Assembly (NCBI GenBank): GCA_028711575.1
Contig: JAQTSA010000002.1
Span: forward strand, 1 to 42,870
Reading direction: 5' to 3'
Source: Candidatus Omnitrophota bacterium
GTDB taxonomy: Bacteria > Omnitrophota > Gorgyraeia > Duberdicusellales > 4484-171
DNA length: 42,870 nt
Of the stretch, positions 15,410 to 24,135 are shown piece after piece; position 1 is the first letter of the stretch; every line of letters begins with the position of its first letter. Both the position numbers and the translations under genes were made by a program. The notes beneath the pieces were generated by a model. It saw only the letters and a list, made by a program, of their open reading frames with translations. It was not told the DNA's origin and made no database searches.

Positions 15410-16216
15410 ATGAGGCGAATTAACTTTTTTATAGGAGTTGTTGTTGTGCTTCTGGCAGTAGTCTTTTTGGTTTTTTTATTTTCGCCTAAAGGAAAAGTAA
15501 AAGAATCTCCGAAGGTTTCAAAGCATGAGTTGATTAAGCAAGCTGAACAGGCTTTAGCGGAAAATGAACCGGTAAAAGCTAAAACTTTTTATCGTCAAGT
15601 TATGGCTGAAATTGAAGATGTTCAACTGCTTGAAAAAATACGCCGACAAATAGAAACTATCAATATTGATATTATTTTTTCTAAAACTCTCGACGATTGC
15701 AGTATTATCTATGAAGTTCAAGCTAATGACATGTTAGTAAAAATCGCAAAGCGTTTTGGTACAACTGTTAATTTAATAAAAAGAGCTAATGCTTTAGATT
15801 CGGATATAATACATCCCGGAGATAAACTAAAGGTAAATACCTGTAAATTTTTTGTCGTTGTGGATAAATCACAAAACCGTCTTTATCTTCAACGAGGCAA
15901 TGAAGTTATTAAAACTTACATTGTTTCAACCGGCAAAGATAATTCTTCACCGGTAGGCGACTTTACTGTGGTAAACAAACTTCAAAACCCTACATGGTTT
16001 AAAACTGGAGCGGTAATTCCTCCCAATAGCGAAGAAAATATTTTAGGAACGCGCTGGATAGGAATAGAGGCTAAAGGGTATGGTATCCATGGAACCAATG
16101 ACCCGGCTAATCTTGGCAAGCAGGTAACTTTAGGGTGTGTTCGTATGGAAAATAAAGAAGTAGAAGAGCTTTACGATATTATTCCTGTAGGGTCGGAAGT
16201 AACGATAGTCGATTAG
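15410..16216 (+). CDS. LysM and L,D-transpeptidase (YkuD) protein
   Basis: A 268-residue exported peptidoglycan enzyme. It has an N-terminal membrane anchor (about 5-24), a helical segment, a LysM domain (about 100-145, YEVQANDMLVKIAKRFGTTV... HPGDKLKV), and a YkuD L,D-transpeptidase domain (about 150-268). The catalytic motif is complete: H227 in GIHGTNDP and the nucleophile C243 in LGCVRM. Such enzymes form 3-3 crosslinks or attach proteins to peptidoglycan. AGGAGAAG precedes the ATG. It lies 62 bases after the DUF212 gene and 20 bases before accA, so the three are probably one transcript. Confidence 0.92.
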   Translation: MRRINFFIGVVVVLLAVVFLVFLFSPKGKVKESPKVSKHELIKQAEQALAENEPVKAKTFYRQVMAEIEDVQLLEKIRRQIETINIDIIFSKTLDDCSIIYEVQANDMLVKIAKRFGTTVNLIKRANALDSDIIHPGDKLKVNTCKFFVVVDKSQNRLYLQRGNEVIKTYIVSTGKDNSSPVGDFTVVNKLQNPTWFKTGAVIPPNSEENILGTRWIGIEAKGYGIHGTNDPANLGKQVTLGCVRMENKEVEELYDIIPVGSEVTIVD

Positions 16217-16236
16217 TTTAAGTTAAAGGGGTTTTT

Positions 16237-17190
16237 ATGCAGAGATGGGACTTCGAAAAACCGATAGTAGAATTAGAAGATAAGATTGAAGAACTTAAAA
16301 AGTTTTCAGCCGAAAAAGAGGTTAATTTAAGTTCGGAGATAAAAGATTTCGAAAAAAAACTGGTAAAGTTAAAAAAAGAAGTTTATTCCAATTTAACGCC
16401 ATGGCAAAAAGTTCAGATATCGCGTCATCCCCATCGGCCAACGACCTTAGATTATATTAACTTAATTTTGTCTGATTTTATTCCTATACACGGAGACCGG
16501 CTTTTTGGTGACGATAAAGCTTTAATTACTGGATTTGCAAAATTGGACGGCCGAAAAGTTGCTGTTATTGGCCATCAAAAAGGTAAAGACATCAACGAAA
16601 ATATTGAAAGAAACTTCGGTTGCGCTCACCCTGAAGGTTATCGAAAAGCAATAAGAGTTATGCGTTTAGCTGAACGGTTTAACATGGCGATACTTTGTTT
16701 TATTGATACTCCTGGTGCTTATCCCGGTTTGGGAGCGGAAGAAAGAGGCCAGGCACAGGCTATTGCTGAAAACATAAGAGATATGTTTTTGATTAAAGTT
16801 CCGATTATTGTTGTCGTCATTGGAGAAGGCGGCAGCGGTGGGGCTTTGGGTATAGGAGTCGGTGATAGAGTTTTGATATTAGAATATTCTTATTATTCAG
16901 TTATTTCGCCTGAAGGTTGTGCGGCTATCCTTTGGAAAGATGCCTCTAAAAAAGAAGAAGCCTCCGCGGTTCTTAAACTTACATCAAAAGATCTTCTGTC
17001 GTTGGGGTTGATAGACGCGATTATTTCTGAACCTCAGGGGGGAGCTCACCGCCATTATCAAGAGACAGCGAATAATCTTAAACAGGCTTTGTTAGAGCAG
17101 TTGAAGAGTATTAACTGTACCGCGGAAGAATTAGTCGTCGCTCGTTACGAGAAATTCAGAAAAATCGGAGATTTTAGTGAAGGCAAGTAG
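16237..17190 (+). CDS. accA: Acetyl-CoA carboxylase carboxyltransferase subunit alpha
   Basis: AccA, with AccD, moves the carboxyl group from biotin to acetyl-CoA to make malonyl-CoA, the first step of fatty-acid synthesis. The 317-residue length is normal. Signatures include [55 protein letters not shown], the oxyanion/CoA region [19 protein letters not shown], and [19 protein letters not shown], which are all classic for the alpha subunit. AAAGGGG precedes the ATG. accD is not in the window. No terminator is obvious downstream; the ~240 bases to the pilin operon are AT-rich and hold only that operon's promoter. Confidence 0.96.
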   Translation: MQRWDFEKPIVELEDKIEELKKFSAEKEVNLSSEIKDFEKKLVKLKKEVYSNLTPWQKVQISRHPHRPTTLDYINLILSDFIPIHGDRLFGDDKALITGFAKLDGRKVAVIGHQKGKDINENIERNFGCAHPEGYRKAIRVMRLAERFNMAILCFIDTPGAYPGLGAEERGQAQAIAENIRDMFLIKVPIIVVVIGEGGSGGALGIGVGDRVLILEYSYYSVISPEGCAAILWKDASKKEEASAVLKLTSKDLLSLGLIDAIISEPQGGAHRHYQETANNLKQALLEQLKSINCTAEELVVARYEKFRKIGDFSEGK

Positions 17191-17383
17191 CAACTGGTTT
17201 TTTCATAGTGTTTGACGATTTTTTTTCCCTCTATAGTCTGCAAAAAAAAGCCCTTTATCGAAAGTAATAGTTATATTTGTTTTTTATTTTAAAGCTAAAA
17301 ACTTGAAGTCAAGAAAAGGGTTCCAAAAACCGAAGGCCTAAATTAAATATGACTGAAAACCGGTTCCTTTTTGAAAGAAGCGA

Positions 17384-17413
17384 TTGTCCTTTCGATTAAA
17401 AAAGTGGTATTAT
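17384..17413 (+). promoter_or_regulatory. Promoter of the minor-pilin operon
   Basis: TTGTCC (17384-17389), an 18-base spacer and TATTAT (17408-17413) with an extended TG (17405-17406). The start near 17420 is only about 10 bases before the ATG at 17430, so the leader is mostly the GGGGG ribosome binding site. Confidence 0.5.
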
Positions 17414-17429
17414 TGAAGTGGGGGAAGAT

Positions 17430-17843
17430 ATGCTCAGGCAGCAAAAACTAAAGGCCTTTACGATCGCTGAATTAATGATTTCAACTTTAATAATTTTAAT
17501 GGCTGTTTTGCCATTATACCAAATTTTTATAAGCGCTCTTCAGTTAACGGCTCAATCCCGGGAAATAGGTATAGCTACCAATGATCTGAAAGATATTTTT
17601 GAGTATATCAAAGGGTTATCTTTTCAGAATGTTACTGTTCCGAGTTCCGGAGGTTTTTCTAATGGGTCGATGATTAACAGTTCAATTATTGGCGAATTTC
17701 TTCTTGAGAATGAAACGATAACCATTTCTTTTCCTAACGGGACAAATGTTGACCCGTTGGTCGTTTCCGGAGAGTTGACTTATACCGGAAAAGATCAGCG
17801 GGTCTATACTCATAGAATGACAACGATAAGGACGAATTATTAA
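17430..17843 (+). CDS. Minor prepilin, PilV/GspI-like
   Basis: A 137-residue type IV prepilin-like protein. The leader is MLRQQKLKA and the mature part begins FTIAELMISTLIILMAVLP with the required Glu at position +5. The residue before the cleavage site is Ala instead of the usual Gly. The hydrophobic helix is followed by a small Ser/Thr-rich domain containing five N-X-S/T sequons (N67, N78, N83, N94, N103) within 40 residues. Family: PilV/GspI-type minor pilins, which prime pilus assembly. The ATG at 17430 is preceded by GGGGG. It is first in a set of three minor pilins. Confidence 0.8.
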   Translation: MLRQQKLKAFTIAELMISTLIILMAVLPLYQIFISALQLTAQSREIGIATNDLKDIFEYIKGLSFQNVTVPSSGGFSNGSMINSSIIGEFLLENETITISFPNGTNVDPLVVSGELTYTGKDQRVYTHRMTTIRTNY

Positions 17844-17859
17844 ACTGGCGGATAGAGAA

Positions 17860-18414
17860 ATGAAAAAAGGCTTAACGCTGATAGAAGTTTTTGTCGTTGG
17901 CTTGTTGGCAAGTCTTTTAGCTGGGATGTTGGTTCTTGCTTTGCTGCAAATGAATCAGATTCTTTCTCAGAAAAATATTCAATCAGGTTTGCAGGCGGAT
18001 ATTCAAACGGCGCTTGATGCTATGACAAAAGACCTTCGTCAGGCCGATTTTGCTAACATTTCAATAACGGTTGACTCACCTTTAACGAATACCGATAGTT
18101 TGCGGTATTTTTTACCTCAAGATACGACTCCCCTTGATGGGGTAGCCGATTTAGATGGTAATATGAACATTATTTGGGATTCAACAAGCAGGCTTTTCAC
18201 TTATAATTTGGCCAATGGGACGCTTGAGAGACAATATGGTTCAGAGGTCGATGTTTTGGCGTCTAATCTTACCCGGATTCAATTTTTTGACCGCAACCGC
18301 GATGCTAGTTTGCACAGTAAAGAAATCAAGGTTATTATTGAAGCTAGCAAAATAGCTTTAAATCAGAGAAGTTATGCTGTCAATTCGACAACGATTATAG
18401 GTGTGCGGAACTAG
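17860..18414 (+). CDS. Minor prepilin, PilW/GspJ-like
   Basis: A 184-residue prepilin-like protein. The leader MKKG is short and ends in Gly; the mature protein begins LTLIEVFVVGLLASLLAGML with Glu at +5. The long helical start and a region reading DIQTALDAMTKDLRQADF fit PilW/GspJ-type minor pilins. The globular part has four sequons (N66, N119, N136, N175). It is separated by 16 bases from the preceding minor pilin and overlapped at its end by the third gene's ribosome binding site, so translation is likely coupled. It probably forms a tip complex with the neighbouring PilV-like and PilX-like proteins. Confidence 0.8.
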   Translation: MKKGLTLIEVFVVGLLASLLAGMLVLALLQMNQILSQKNIQSGLQADIQTALDAMTKDLRQADFANISITVDSPLTNTDSLRYFLPQDTTPLDGVADLDGNMNIIWDSTSRLFTYNLANGTLERQYGSEVDVLASNLTRIQFFDRNRDASLHSKEIKVIIEASKIALNQRSYAVNSTTIIGVRN

Positions 18415-18430
18415 AAGGAGGAACACCCTT

Positions 18431-20143
18431 ATGAACATCATAAAAAGTAAACGTAAGGCAATGGTTTTAATCCTTTCTTTTTTTATTATTGTTATTCTTA
18501 TCATTTCCGGGGGGGCCGCGATTTGGAAAGGAATTTATGAACGAAACACGACTATCCGGAACCGGTTAGAAACCGAAGCCTTGTATCTTGCTGAAGCCGC
18601 AGTAGAGCAGGTTTCCTATAACTTAGCTTATAAGGTAGCAAATTATGTTGCTGAACCGACAGGGTCTAGCGATTTTTTTAATTTATCGGATTTAACCGGA
18701 ACTTTGGCAAATTATCTTTCCAGCGGCTATACTGTTCAGTACAGTTGCCGGTCTTTAGATTTAGAGCAGGCATCCGCTGACGCTTTAGGTATTTCAACTT
18801 TTAGCCGCCATTATCTTGTAACGGCGACAATTACTCATCCCGATTACGATATTTCAGTAACCGTAAATCAAACCATTGCCCGGCACAAGACCTATACCTT
18901 TCAACATGCTGTATTTTATGTTGATGATTTAGAAATGCTGCCGGGTGCGAACATGACTTTGTCCGGTAGAGTTCACAGCAATTCCAGTGTTTACGTTGGG
19001 ACTCACAATACTTTTACGCTTAACACTAATTATTTTCATAGTGCCGAAGATATCTATTATCATAGAAAAGATGATGGGACAACCCTTGGCGGCAGTGTGA
19101 GAATTCTGGTTAATGGGACGACCGATTATGAATTGATGAAAAAACCGGCTGAAGTCGCTCTTGATAGCAACCGCGACGACTGGTATTCTGAGTCCCAACT
19201 TCGGTGGTTGGGTACAGTAGCCAGCAGTGAACATGGTGTAACGGCCCGGGCGGCTCCGGTGATTGAATCAATACAGCCGGACAGTTTTTTTTCAACAACA
19301 GCCCAAAACGCCGGAATGCAAATAACCCGTAACAGTGATGGAACTTATACTATTTATCATAAAGGTTCAACCATTTCTTCAACCGATTTGCCGGGCGGGA
19401 CAATAACTGAGAGTAGTTTTCAGGATAACCGTGAAGGAAAAATAGTATCGGTTACTAATATTGATATTCAAAAGTTAAATCAGAGAGAGGAGTTCACTGA
19501 TTTAAATAGCAACGAGTCTTATGATGCCGGAGAAAGTTATATCGACGCAAACGGTAATGGAAAATACGATCCCAGCTATTTCCCTTCGGGAGAAATTATT
19601 TATGCCACAAGAGTCGACTCTTCCAGCGCTCAGCCTAACGGGATAAGAATCGTTAATGGCAGCGAGTTGAACGGCCCAGTGACGATTGTTTCTAATAATC
19701 CGGTTTACGTACAGGGAGATTATAATAACATTAACAAAAAGGGTTCCGCTGTTATTGCTGATGCTATAAATATATTGTCGAATAATTGGAATGACGGGAT
19801 AAGTAGTTTTAGTAGCCGTAACGCGACTTCTACCAGCGTTAACGCCGCGTTTATAACCGGGATAGTTCCGACTCCCGATGGTGGAGGTACTTATAGCGGC
19901 GGATTAGAAAATTATCCTCGGTTACATGAAAATTGGACGAATGATACTCTACAGATACGCGGATCTTTTGTTGAATTATGGGAAAGCGATATTGCTCAAG
20001 GCAGTTGGCTTTATGGCAGTCCGCGATATACGGCACCGGTAAGAAATTGGGATTATGATACCGGGTTTAATGACCCCAATAATTTACCGCCGTATACGCC
20101 ATGCGCTGTGGAAATTGAGAGAGTAGCTTGGTCATCATCTTAA
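18431..20143 (+). CDS. PilX/GspK-like large minor pilin with Ca2+-loop
   Basis: A 570-residue protein with a basic N-terminus, one membrane helix (about 12-32) and the PilX-type continuation TRNRLETEALYLAEAAVEQV, read here as NRLETEALYLAEAAVEQV. There is no canonical G/F cleavage motif. The large exported part contains a loop of the type D-x-N-x-N-E-x-Y-D-x-G-E followed by DANGNGKYDP, resembling the calcium-binding repeats found in pilus-tip and surface proteins. It is much longer than normal PilX (~200 residues), suggesting a fused adhesin or tip domain, and it is rich in sequons (for example NMT, NSS, NQT, NWT, NDT). AAGGAGG (18415-18421) supports the ATG at 18431. Confidence 0.7.
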   Translation: MNIIKSKRKAMVLILSFFIIVILIISGGAAIWKGIYERNTTIRNRLETEALYLAEAAVEQVSYNLAYKVANYVAEPTGSSDFFNLSDLTGTLANYLSSGYTVQYSCRSLDLEQASADALGISTFSRHYLVTATITHPDYDISVTVNQTIARHKTYTFQHAVFYVDDLEMLPGANMTLSGRVHSNSSVYVGTHNTFTLNTNYFHSAEDIYYHRKDDGTTLGGSVRILVNGTTDYELMKKPAEVALDSNRDDWYSESQLRWLGTVASSEHGVTARAAPVIESIQPDSFFSTTAQNAGMQITRNSDGTYTIYHKGSTISSTDLPGGTITESSFQDNREGKIVSVTNIDIQKLNQREEFTDLNSNESYDAGESYIDANGNGKYDPSYFPSGEIIYATRVDSSSAQPNGIRIVNGSELNGPVTIVSNNPVYVQGDYNNINKKGSAVIADAINILSNNWNDGISSFSSRNATSTSVNAAFITGIVPTPDGGGTYSGGLENYPRLHENWTNDTLQIRGSFVELWESDIAQGSWLYGSPRYTAPVRNWDYDTGFNDPNNLPPYTPCAVEIERVAWSSS

Positions 20144-20171
20144 TTATGTTTTTTTACTGAAAGGAGTTAAA

Positions 20172-20540
20172 ATGGGCAGAATACTTGTTGTTGAGGATGA
20201 AATCGAAATTTTAAACCTTCTCGAAAAAGGTTTGAAACGTCACAATTTTACGATTGAGGTTTCCAGAGACGGCCGTGACGCTATAGAAAAGGTAGAAAGC
20301 TTCTCGCCGGATATAGTTATTCTTGATATAATGTTACCGGAGTTAGATGGGGTAAGCGTGTTGAAATGGATTAAAGAACGTTATCCACATGTCAAAGTTA
20401 TGATGGCAACAGCCAAAGATGAAATCGAGGATATAAAAAATGGGTTTCTAAGTAAAGCCGATTACTATATAACTAAACCATATGTTTTTGAAGAAATAAT
20501 TAAAGGCGTACAAATTTTACGTGAATTAAACAGCGAATAA
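20172..20540 (+). CDS. Single-domain response regulator (CheY-like)
   Basis: A 122-residue receiver domain without an output domain. The acidic pocket E8/D9, the phospho-acceptor D52 (in VILDIMLPELDG), the switch Thr80 (MMATAKDE) and the conserved Lys102 (YITKPY) are all present, so it should be phosphorylated by a histidine kinase. No kinase gene is in the window. It sits between the minor pilins and a GAF/degenerate-GGDEF protein, so a role in controlling the pilus is likely. AAAGGAG precedes the ATG. Confidence 0.92.
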   Translation: MGRILVVEDEIEILNLLEKGLKRHNFTIEVSRDGRDAIEKVESFSPDIVILDIMLPELDGVSVLKWIKERYPHVKVMMATAKDEIEDIKNGFLSKADYYITKPYVFEEIIKGVQILRELNSE

Positions 20541-20575
20541 AGTTTTTAAAACTGTTTTTATTAAGGAGGTTGACA

Positions 20576-21877
20576 ATGATATCGTTACCATTTTTGCCGC
20601 TTAAAAGAAGAATCTGGATAGCAATATCGCTTACAACTTTTATACCGCTAATAATATTTTTGTACTATATTAATGAATATGTTTTGGAATTTCCAGCATT
20701 GGTTTGTTTGGGCTTTCTTGTTTTCCTTGGCTGGTGGATCGTGTTTGAAGTCTTTCGAACAATAACCCGGGTAAACTTATCGTCCAAAAAAGCGCTGGAA
20801 GAACTTGGCCATCAAGCCCCGGCTTTGCCGAATGAGGTAGAAAGCTTAGAATCGGTCATCAGCATGCTTTCGGTCAGAGTAAAAAACAGTTTTGAACAGT
20901 TAAAAGATTTTAGTAAACAGACTGAAGAGCTAAATAGAGAAGTTTCTAAGAAAGTTGTTGTTCTGTCGACTATTTTGCAGGCTAATGAATTGTTCTCAAA
21001 AGAAACCCCTCCGGAAGAAATTGTCCAATTCCTTTTACGGCGGCTACAGGATTCTTTAGGTATGAAATGCTGTTTTTGCGGTTTACACTCGGAGATTAGC
21101 CGACGGCTTCAAATTGTCAGCTGTAACGGAATTGATGCTGTAACGGTCGAGGATATATTCCTTGAAGCCCAAGATTATTTCAATCATTTGTCGAAAACGA
21201 TTATTCTTTCTCCCGGAACACCTAACGATGTGCCTTTTGATTTTCAGGCTAAACTAATGCTGCAAAATATTGCTTTCGCTCCGATTATTTCCGACAAAAG
21301 AATTATTGGGCTAATTGGTATCGGCAATAATTCTTTCAGCGAGGCCTTCAACGAAGATGCTTTGGACGTTTTAAGCCTTTTTTCTCAAAACGTTGCTCTT
21401 ATTTGGGAACATAAACGGTTGTCGATTAAAGTGGAAAATCTGGAAATTTTTGATTCTTTAACTGGACTCTATAACGAGAAATATATCAAGGCGCGACTTG
21501 AAGAAGAGATCCAACGCTCATCGGCTTATCAACGTCCTTGCGGGTTTATGGCGATGAAAATACATTTTTACCACCGTTATCAAAAAGAGCGCGGTGTTAT
21601 TGAAGCAGAAAAACTTTTGAAAAAAGTGGCTAAAATCTTCAAAGAAACTTTACGGCCGATAGATATAATCGGCAGGGTAAGTGTTGATACTTTAGCGGCA
21701 ATACTGATTGAACGCAATAAACGGCAATCACAAGAAGTAGCAAACGCCTTAGGCGAAAAATTAAAGCAGATATATAAGGAAGAAGTCACCTTTCTATTCT
21801 CTGTAGTAGAGAGCCCAGTTGACGGCGTAATTTCTAAGGAGTTACAACAGGCAATAAAAAAGCAATTTGAGGAGTAG
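20576..21877 (+). CDS. Membrane protein with coiled coil, GAF and degenerate GGDEF domain
   Basis: A 433-residue protein with two N-terminal membrane helices (about residues 12-58). A coiled coil (about 75-150) leads to a GAF-like domain (about 150-290), and a GGDEF-type domain ends it (about 300-433). The GGDEF fold is visible from EIFDSLTGLYNEKYIKARLEEE, but the signature loop reads IGRVSVDTLAAIL where active enzymes have GGDEF, so diguanylate cyclase activity is unlikely. It is more likely a sensor or c-di-GMP receptor. The ATG at 20576 is preferred because AAGGAGG (20563-20569) lies 6 bases before it. It follows the response regulator in the same operon. Confidence 0.75.
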   Translation: MISLPFLPLKRRIWIAISLTTFIPLIIFLYYINEYVLEFPALVCLGFLVFLGWWIVFEVFRTITRVNLSSKKALEELGHQAPALPNEVESLESVISMLSVRVKNSFEQLKDFSKQTEELNREVSKKVVVLSTILQANELFSKETPPEEIVQFLLRRLQDSLGMKCCFCGLHSEISRRLQIVSCNGIDAVTVEDIFLEAQDYFNHLSKTIILSPGTPNDVPFDFQAKLMLQNIAFAPIISDKRIIGLIGIGNNSFSEAFNEDALDVLSLFSQNVALIWEHKRLSIKVENLEIFDSLTGLYNEKYIKARLEEEIQRSSAYQRPCGFMAMKIHFYHRYQKERGVIEAEKLLKKVAKIFKETLRPIDIIGRVSVDTLAAILIERNKRQSQEVANALGEKLKQIYKEEVTFLFSVVESPVDGVISKELQQAIKKQFEE

Positions 21878-21883
21878 TTATCA

Positions 21884-22327
21884 ATGAGGTTTAATCGGCA
21901 TGACGAAAAACCGTTAGGTGAGATTTTGATGGAAAGAGGGATTTTAACTCGCTTACAGTTAGACGAATCTTTATTAACTCAAAAAAAAGAAGGCGGTTTA
22001 ATTGGCGAAATTATTGTAAATCTTGGCTTTGCTAAAGAAGAAGACATCGCTCATTGTTTTTCTCTGCAATACGGGTTTCCTTATTTACCGCTTACCAACT
22101 ATGAAATATCTAAAGAGGTTGTTGAACTTATTCCTCAGAGTGTTATGAGTCATTATTGTCTTATCCCAATCGACAGGATAGAGAACACATTAACGGTAGC
22201 GATGGCAAATCCTTTAAATATTCACGCGATAGAAGATATAGAGGATTTAACTAAATGTGATATTCAGATTTTTGTAAGTACACCGTCGGATATTCGCAAA
22301 CATATTGAGATGGTAAGAGAAATCTGA
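21884..22327 (+). CDS. Stand-alone MshEN (GspE N-terminal) domain protein
   Basis: A 147-residue protein made only of the type II secretion/MshE N-terminal domain. This domain binds cyclic di-GMP in Vibrio MshE and related ATPases through two RLGxxLxxxGxxxxxxLxxALxxQ-type motifs. The first is visible as KPLGEILMERGILTRLQLDESLLTQ (residues about 9-33), and a second half-motif follows as GEIIVNLGFAKEEDIAHCFSLQYG. The C-terminal part is the usual LPLTNYEISKEVVELIP...LIPIDRIENTLTVAMANPLN. It has no ATPase domain. It sits just before two complete GspE/PilB ATPases and may compete or cooperate with them. Confidence 0.85.
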   Translation: MRFNRHDEKPLGEILMERGILTRLQLDESLLTQKKEGGLIGEIIVNLGFAKEEDIAHCFSLQYGFPYLPLTNYEISKEVVELIPQSVMSHYCLIPIDRIENTLTVAMANPLNIHAIEDIEDLTKCDIQIFVSTPSDIRKHIEMVREI

Positions 22328-22394
22328 TAAACTGCAATCAGTGTCCCACTAACGGTTTTCCACAAATACGGGGAGTTTCCCTCTAAATTTAGTA

Positions 22395-24101
22395 ATGGGG
22401 ATGAAAAACAAAAAATTTACCGAATATCTATTAGAAGAAAACTTTCTTTCTCAGGAAGAGCTTAATAAAATTCTGTTAGTTCAAAAAGAAAAAAAGGGCT
22501 CATTAGTTGAGCTTTTGATCGAATCAGGTTATATTGAAGAGCCTCAAGTTTTAAGTCTGCTTTCCCGATACCTCGGCATGCCCCCGGTTAGAGTCTTACA
22601 TCTTAATATCAGCGATGAAATCCTTAAAATTATACCGGAAAACCTTGCCCGTCAGTATCAGGTGTTGCCGATTGGCCGCATAGGCAATACCGTAACGATA
22701 GCTATGGCCGACCCTTTAAATGTTTTGCTGATTGATGATTTAAAAACTTTAACTGCTTGTCAAATCAATCCGGTTATTGCGCCGTTGTCGGAAATAAAAG
22801 AAGCGATTGGCAATTATTATATGCCTAAAGCGCTTGACACGATTGAGGAAATAGTTAAAGGAAACTCGGCCGAAGGAATTGAATTCATCCAAACTAAAAT
22901 AGATGATTCTTCCGAGGAACATATCCTTAATCCGATTGACGAGGCGCCGGTCATAAAATACAACAATTATATTCTTGAAAAAGCTGTAGAGGAAAGGACT
23001 TCTGACATATTGATTGAACCTTTAGAAAAGTCCGGCAGGGTCAGGTTTAGAGTTGACGGACTTTTAAAAATAGCTGAGACTTATCCTAAGAAAATGCATC
23101 CTTTTATAATTTCCCGGATTAAAGTTATGAGCAATCTTAACATAACGGAACATCGCCTGCCTCAAGACGGCCGGTTTCGCGGTAAAATCCATAATAAAGA
23201 GGTTGATTTTCGGGTTTCAGTTTTGCCTTCAAGCATGGGCGAAAAAATAGCTTTACGGGTTCTTGATAAATCGACTGCTTTTTTAGACTTAGGCCTTCTT
23301 GGGTTTGAGGAAGAAGTAGCTTTAAAAATAAAAGAGGATTCTTTAAAGCCGCATGGTTTAATTCTTGTTTGTGGGCCCACCGGGTCAGGAAAAACTACCA
23401 GTTTATATTCGATAATGAAATACATTTATTCACCGGAAAAAAACATAACAACTGTTGAAGACCCGATTGAATATCAGATGAAAGGAATAAATCAAGTTAG
23501 CATTGAACCGAGCATTGGTTTGACTTTTGCGTCTACTTTGCGGTCATTGTTGCGTCAAGATCCCGATGTGGTAATGATTGGTGAAATCCGTGACGCTGAA
23601 GCTGCCGCAATCGCTATAAAAGCGGCTTTAACCGGCCACTTAGTTTTGTCTACTTTGCATACGACAACTTCTCCGGGTTCAATTTCAAGGTTGCTTAATA
23701 TGGGGATTGAACCTTTTTTGTTGTCTTCAACCTTGGTTGGCGTTTTGACTCAACGCTTAGTTCGGAGGTTATGTCCGCGCTGTAAAGAAGCTTATGAAGT
23801 GCCTTCTGTTCTCAGTGATAAATATTTTAATGGCGAAAAAATTACTCTATATCGACCTAAAGGCTGCAGCTTTTGCCAAAATTTCGGTTATAAGGGGCGG
23901 TTGGTTGAATGTGAATATCTACAAGTCGTTACCCAAGTTAAAGAACTTATTGCCAATCGGGCGACAGAACAGGTTTTAAAAAAAGAGGCCCGAAAATCCG
24001 GTATGTATACTTTACGTCAAGATGGATTGATAAAAGCAAGAAACGGTATAACTAGTCTGGAGGAAGTTTTAAGAACAACGGCTCCTGATGAGCCGTTATA
24101 A
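22395..24101 (+). CDS. Pilus assembly / secretion ATPase 1 (PilB/GspE)
   Basis: A 568-residue hexameric ATPase that powers pilin polymerisation. Domains in order: MshEN (about 1-145), a linker, and the GspE ATPase. Motifs: Walker A GPTGSGKT (327-334), Asp box with TTVEDPIEYQM, Walker B DPDVVMIGEIRDAE and the His box TGHLVLSTLHTTT. Four zinc-binding cysteines are present as LCPRC and GCSFC, which mark assembly rather than retraction ATPases. Two in-frame ATGs (22395 and 22401) are possible. It overlaps the next ATPase by up to 14 bases, depending on that gene's start. Confidence 0.93.
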   Translation: MGMKNKKFTEYLLEENFLSQEELNKILLVQKEKKGSLVELLIESGYIEEPQVLSLLSRYLGMPPVRVLHLNISDEILKIIPENLARQYQVLPIGRIGNTVTIAMADPLNVLLIDDLKTLTACQINPVIAPLSEIKEAIGNYYMPKALDTIEEIVKGNSAEGIEFIQTKIDDSSEEHILNPIDEAPVIKYNNYILEKAVEERTSDILIEPLEKSGRVRFRVDGLLKIAETYPKKMHPFIISRIKVMSNLNITEHRLPQDGRFRGKIHNKEVDFRVSVLPSSMGEKIALRVLDKSTAFLDLGLLGFEEEVALKIKEDSLKPHGLILVCGPTGSGKTTSLYSIMKYIYSPEKNITTVEDPIEYQMKGINQVSIEPSIGLTFASTLRSLLRQDPDVVMIGEIRDAEAAAIAIKAALTGHLVLSTLHTTTSPGSISRLLNMGIEPFLLSSTLVGVLTQRLVRRLCPRCKEAYEVPSVLSDKYFNGEKITLYRPKGCSFCQNFGYKGRLVECEYLQVVTQVKELIANRATEQVLKKEARKSGMYTLRQDGLIKARNGITSLEEVLRTTAPDEPL

Positions 24102-24135
24102 GGCTACAGTTAGAATAAAGATTTCAAAAATTTTC

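Noticed and set aside
20391-20399. Perfect DnaA-box-like TTATCCACA
   Set aside because: It is a single copy inside the response regulator gene, so it is not evidence for an origin.
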